Shown: positions 62,042 to 64,000 of the stretch, piece by piece
How positions within the stretch are numbered: position 1 is the first letter of the stretch
How the letters are laid out: every line of letters begins with the position of its first letter
Assembly (NCBI RefSeq): GCF_030464885.1
Contig: NZ_JALPRJ010000037.1
Span: forward strand, 26,587 to 90,586
Reading direction: 5' to 3'
From: Caballeronia sp. SEWSISQ10-4 2
GTDB taxonomy: Bacteria; Pseudomonadota; Gammaproteobacteria; Burkholderiales; Burkholderiaceae
Length of the DNA: 64,000 nucleotides
Made by a program: the position numbers and the translations under genes
The notes under the pieces: model-generated
What the model saw: only the letters and a program-made list of their open reading frames with translations
Database searches by the model: none
Told to the model about the DNA's origin: nothing

Positions 62042-62839
62042 ATGCCCCGTTTTGCCGCCAATCTCACGATGATGTACACCGAACACGCGTTCCTCGACCG
62101 CTTCGGCGCTGCAGCGAAGGACGGTTTCAAAAGTGTGGAGTTCCTGTTCCCGTATGACTTTGTCGCAACCGATATCAAGGCACGGCTCGACGAACATGGC
62201 CTTACGCAGGCCTTGTTCAATGCACCGCCGGGCGATTGGGCGGCGGGTGAACGCGGGATCGCGTCATTGCCCGGACGCGAGGAAGAGTTCGCACTTGCGC
62301 TCGATAAAGCGCTGGAATACACCGCCGTGCTCGGCAACAAGACCTTGCATGTGATGGCCGGTCTTATTACGCCGGAACAGTCGCGCGAAAAACATCGTGC
62401 GGTGTATCTTAAGAACCTCGAACGGGCGGCGAACGCTGCGCGTGCAGCCGGTATTACGATTGTCATCGAACCGATCAATACGCGCGACATCCCCGGCTTT
62501 TTCCTCAACCGCCAGGACGACGCGCAGGCGATCTGCGAGGAGATCGGCGCACCGAACCTGCAGGTGCAATTCGATTGTTACCACTGCCAGATCGTGGAGG
62601 GTGATCTCGCGGTCAAGCTCAAGCGCGACATGAAACGCTCGCATGCGGGCATCGGCCATATCCAGATCGCGGGCGTGCCGGAGCGGCACGAACCGGACCT
62701 GGGTGAACTGAATTATCCGTATCTGTTCGAGCTCATCGATTCGCTCGGCTACGAGGGCTGGATCGGTTGCGAATACAGGCCGAAAGCAGCAACCTCCGAC
62801 GGACTCGGCTGGATTAGACCTTATCTGCAACGTGCGTGA
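62042..62839 (+). CDS. otnI: 2-oxo-tetronate isomerase (hydroxypyruvate isomerase family)
   Basis: A 265-residue TIM-barrel: RFAANLTMMYTEHAFLDRFGAAAKDGFKSVEFLFPYDF, IVIEPINTRDIPGFFLNR with the catalytic Glu, VQFDCYHCQIVEGDL and WIGCEYRPKAATSDGLGW with the second Glu. It interconverts 2-oxo- and 3-oxo-tetronate. GGAGTC-like site upstream of ATG 62042. Overlaps the denD reading frame end slightly. Confidence 0.92.
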   Translation: MPRFAANLTMMYTEHAFLDRFGAAAKDGFKSVEFLFPYDFVATDIKARLDEHGLTQALFNAPPGDWAAGERGIASLPGREEEFALALDKALEYTAVLGNKTLHVMAGLITPEQSREKHRAVYLKNLERAANAARAAGITIVIEPINTRDIPGFFLNRQDDAQAICEEIGAPNLQVQFDCYHCQIVEGDLAVKLKRDMKRSHAGIGHIQIAGVPERHEPDLGELNYPYLFELIDSLGYEGWIGCEYRPKAATSDGLGWIRPYLQRA

Positions 62840-62846
62840 GGGCACC

Positions 62847-63806
62847 ATGAAAATTCTTATTACAGGCGGCGCCGGTTTTCTCGGACAACGGTTGGCACGC
62901 CGTCTTCTCGAACGCGGCAGTTTGATGGGCAAGCCGATCACCGGACTCACGCTGCTGGACGTCGTGCGTCCCCCGGATCTTGGTGACGAGCGGGTGCGAG
63001 CCGAGACCGGTGACATCGCGGATCGCAGTGTGCTGGAACGGTGCATTGGTGCTGACACGCAGGCTATCTTTCATCTTGCCGCGATCGTGAGCGGTCAGGC
63101 GGAAGCGGATTTTGACCTTGGCATGCGTATCAATCTCGATGCATCGCGTCTGCTGCTCGATGTGTGCCGCTCGCTCGGACACGCGCCGCGGGTGCTGTTC
63201 ACGAGCTCGGTCGCGGTGTATGGCGGCACGCTGCCCGATGTGGTTCGCGACGATACGGCGCTGAACCCGAAGTCATCGTATGGAACGCAGAAAGCGATCG
63301 CTGAATTGTTGCTGTGCGATTACTCGCGACGCGGTTTCGTCGATGGCCGCGTGCTGCGCTTGCCCACTATCAGCGTGCGTCCGGGGCGGCCTAATGCGGC
63401 GGCGTCATCGTTTGCCAGCGGCATCATTCGTGAGCCGCTGAATGGCGAGCGCGCGGTGTGTCCGGTGAGTGGCGATGTACGCTTGTGGCTGCTGTCGCCG
63501 CAAAAGGCGATCGAGTCGCTGATCGCCGGTTGCGAGCTTGAGCAGGCGGCGCTCGGCACATGGCCGGTGGTCAACATGCCGGGACTCTCGGTCAGTGTCG
63601 CGGAAATGGTCGACGCACTGAAAGAAGTGGCGGGGGAAGAGGTCGCTTCGCTGATCGACTGGCAACCGGACCCGAAGATCGAAAAGATTGTGGGGAGTTG
63701 GCCGGGGGCGTGGGAGACTTCGCGAGGCGAGAAGCTGGGGTTGGCGGGCGATCGTAATTTCAGCGACGTCATTCGTGCTTTCATTGCAGAAAGCAGGGCT
63801 GCTTGA
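62847..63806 (+). CDS. denD: D-erythronate dehydrogenase
   Basis: A 319-residue extended SDR: MKILITGGAGFLGQRLARRLL is the NAD motif, FTSSVAVYGG gives the Ser, SSYGTQKAIAELLL the YxxxK pair, and RLPTISVRPGRPNAAASSF is the DenD-type substrate loop. It oxidises D-erythronate to 2-oxo-tetronate, a second entry to the same pathway. Start at ATG 62847 with TGAGGG upstream. Last gene of the operon; a repeat arm begins within 10 bp of its stop. Confidence 0.9.
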   Translation: MKILITGGAGFLGQRLARRLLERGSLMGKPITGLTLLDVVRPPDLGDERVRAETGDIADRSVLERCIGADTQAIFHLAAIVSGQAEADFDLGMRINLDASRLLLDVCRSLGHAPRVLFTSSVAVYGGTLPDVVRDDTALNPKSSYGTQKAIAELLLCDYSRRGFVDGRVLRLPTISVRPGRPNAAASSFASGIIREPLNGERAVCPVSGDVRLWLLSPQKAIESLIAGCELEQAALGTWPVVNMPGLSVSVAEMVDALKEVAGEEVASLIDWQPDPKIEKIVGSWPGAWETSRGEKLGLAGDRNFSDVIRAFIAESRAA

Positions 63807-63814
63807 ATGGTCGA

Positions 63815-64000
63815 TTGGTTTTCGCTCGCGCCGGTGGACGGGTTTTGGGGGCTGCCGGCGGCGCGGTTTTGGTGTGATGCTGGCTTGCACAGGGTTTTCT
63901 GGCGTAGCGGTCGGGGTCGGTGCCGGGTTGCTGCTGCTTAGGTCTGCGGTCTGCGTGAGTTAGCTGTATTTTTTATCACTATTAGCCACTGTGCGTGGCG
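63815..64000 (+). repeat. Arm of the long-inverted-repeat element, cut by the window edge
   Basis: Same sequence family and orientation as the arm at 18190: TTCGCTCGCGC-like start, GGTCGGGGT, GTGAGTTAGCTGTATTTTTT, then TATCACTATTAGCCACTGTG to position 64000. It starts just after the denD stop, as the 18-kb copy starts just after the chemoreceptor stop. The rest lies outside the window. Confidence 0.78.

Noticed and set aside
1..64000. Prophage, CRISPR array, toxin-antitoxin pair or insertion sequence
   Set aside because: No integrase, transposase, cas gene, direct-repeat/spacer array or toxin family motif was seen on either strand.

Overview
The window looks like a chromosome or megaplasmid segment of a Burkholderiaceae bacterium, most likely Paraburkholderia or Caballeronia. 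The reasons are high GC, an H-NS-type protein of the short Burkholderia kind, a persulfide dioxygenase-rhodanese fusion like the one characterised in P. phytofirmans, many LysR/AraC/GntR regulators next to catabolic operons, and dispersed AT-tract/GC-arm intergenic repeats. No rRNA, tRNA, CRISPR array or recognisable insertion sequence was found. All assignments come from reading motifs by eye; no database search was run.

Layout. 0-6.5 kb: start of a PqiA-like protein (cut by the window edge), a DUF3313 lipoprotein, a TetR regulator, small proteins including an H-NS homologue, an orphan sugar-binding protein, and a decayed GGDEF gene. 6.5-16 kb: asparagine permease ansP with a divergent HypT-like LysR; the conserved trio ATP-grasp / alpha-E / transglutaminase; a DUF883 protein; a quinone oxidoreductase with a divergent LysR; a four-repeat membrane protein; an LprI-like protein. 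16-25 kb: AraC and symporter remnants, a chemoreceptor, an 0.8-kb long-inverted-repeat element, a phospholipase-D-like protein, a flippase-like membrane protein, a glycosyltransferase, and a formaldehyde-activating-enzyme homologue that lacks the usual catalytic His.

25-38 kb is an amide/nitrogen catabolic island. It holds an NMT1-type ABC importer in an apparent operon with an acetamidase/formamidase and an SDR, then a divergent pair: a protein that fuses an AraC transcription factor to an acetamidase/formamidase enzyme, facing a stand-alone paralogue of that enzyme. A cyclase-family hydrolase and a polar amino-acid ABC system whose permease and ATPase are fused follow. The AraC-amidase fusion is the most unusual object in the window.

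38-46.5 kb: accessory genes (zinc-ribbon protein, VOC protein, truncated GNAT and MerR remnants, MipA, lipocalin-like, 1-Cys peroxiredoxin, persulfide dioxygenase-rhodanese, AraC, enoyl-CoA hydratase). 46.8-55.7 kb: a polyol-type operon with LacI, binding protein, two permeases, a 64-residue membrane protein, two ATPases and DhaL/DhaK, probably taking up a polyol or ketose and phosphorylating a ketose. 57-63.8 kb: a complete four-carbon acid sugar operon (GntR, ltnD, otnK, otnC, MFS transporter, otnI, denD) that can oxidise threonate and erythronate and converge on dihydroxyacetone phosphate. The window closes inside another arm of the 18-kb repeat.
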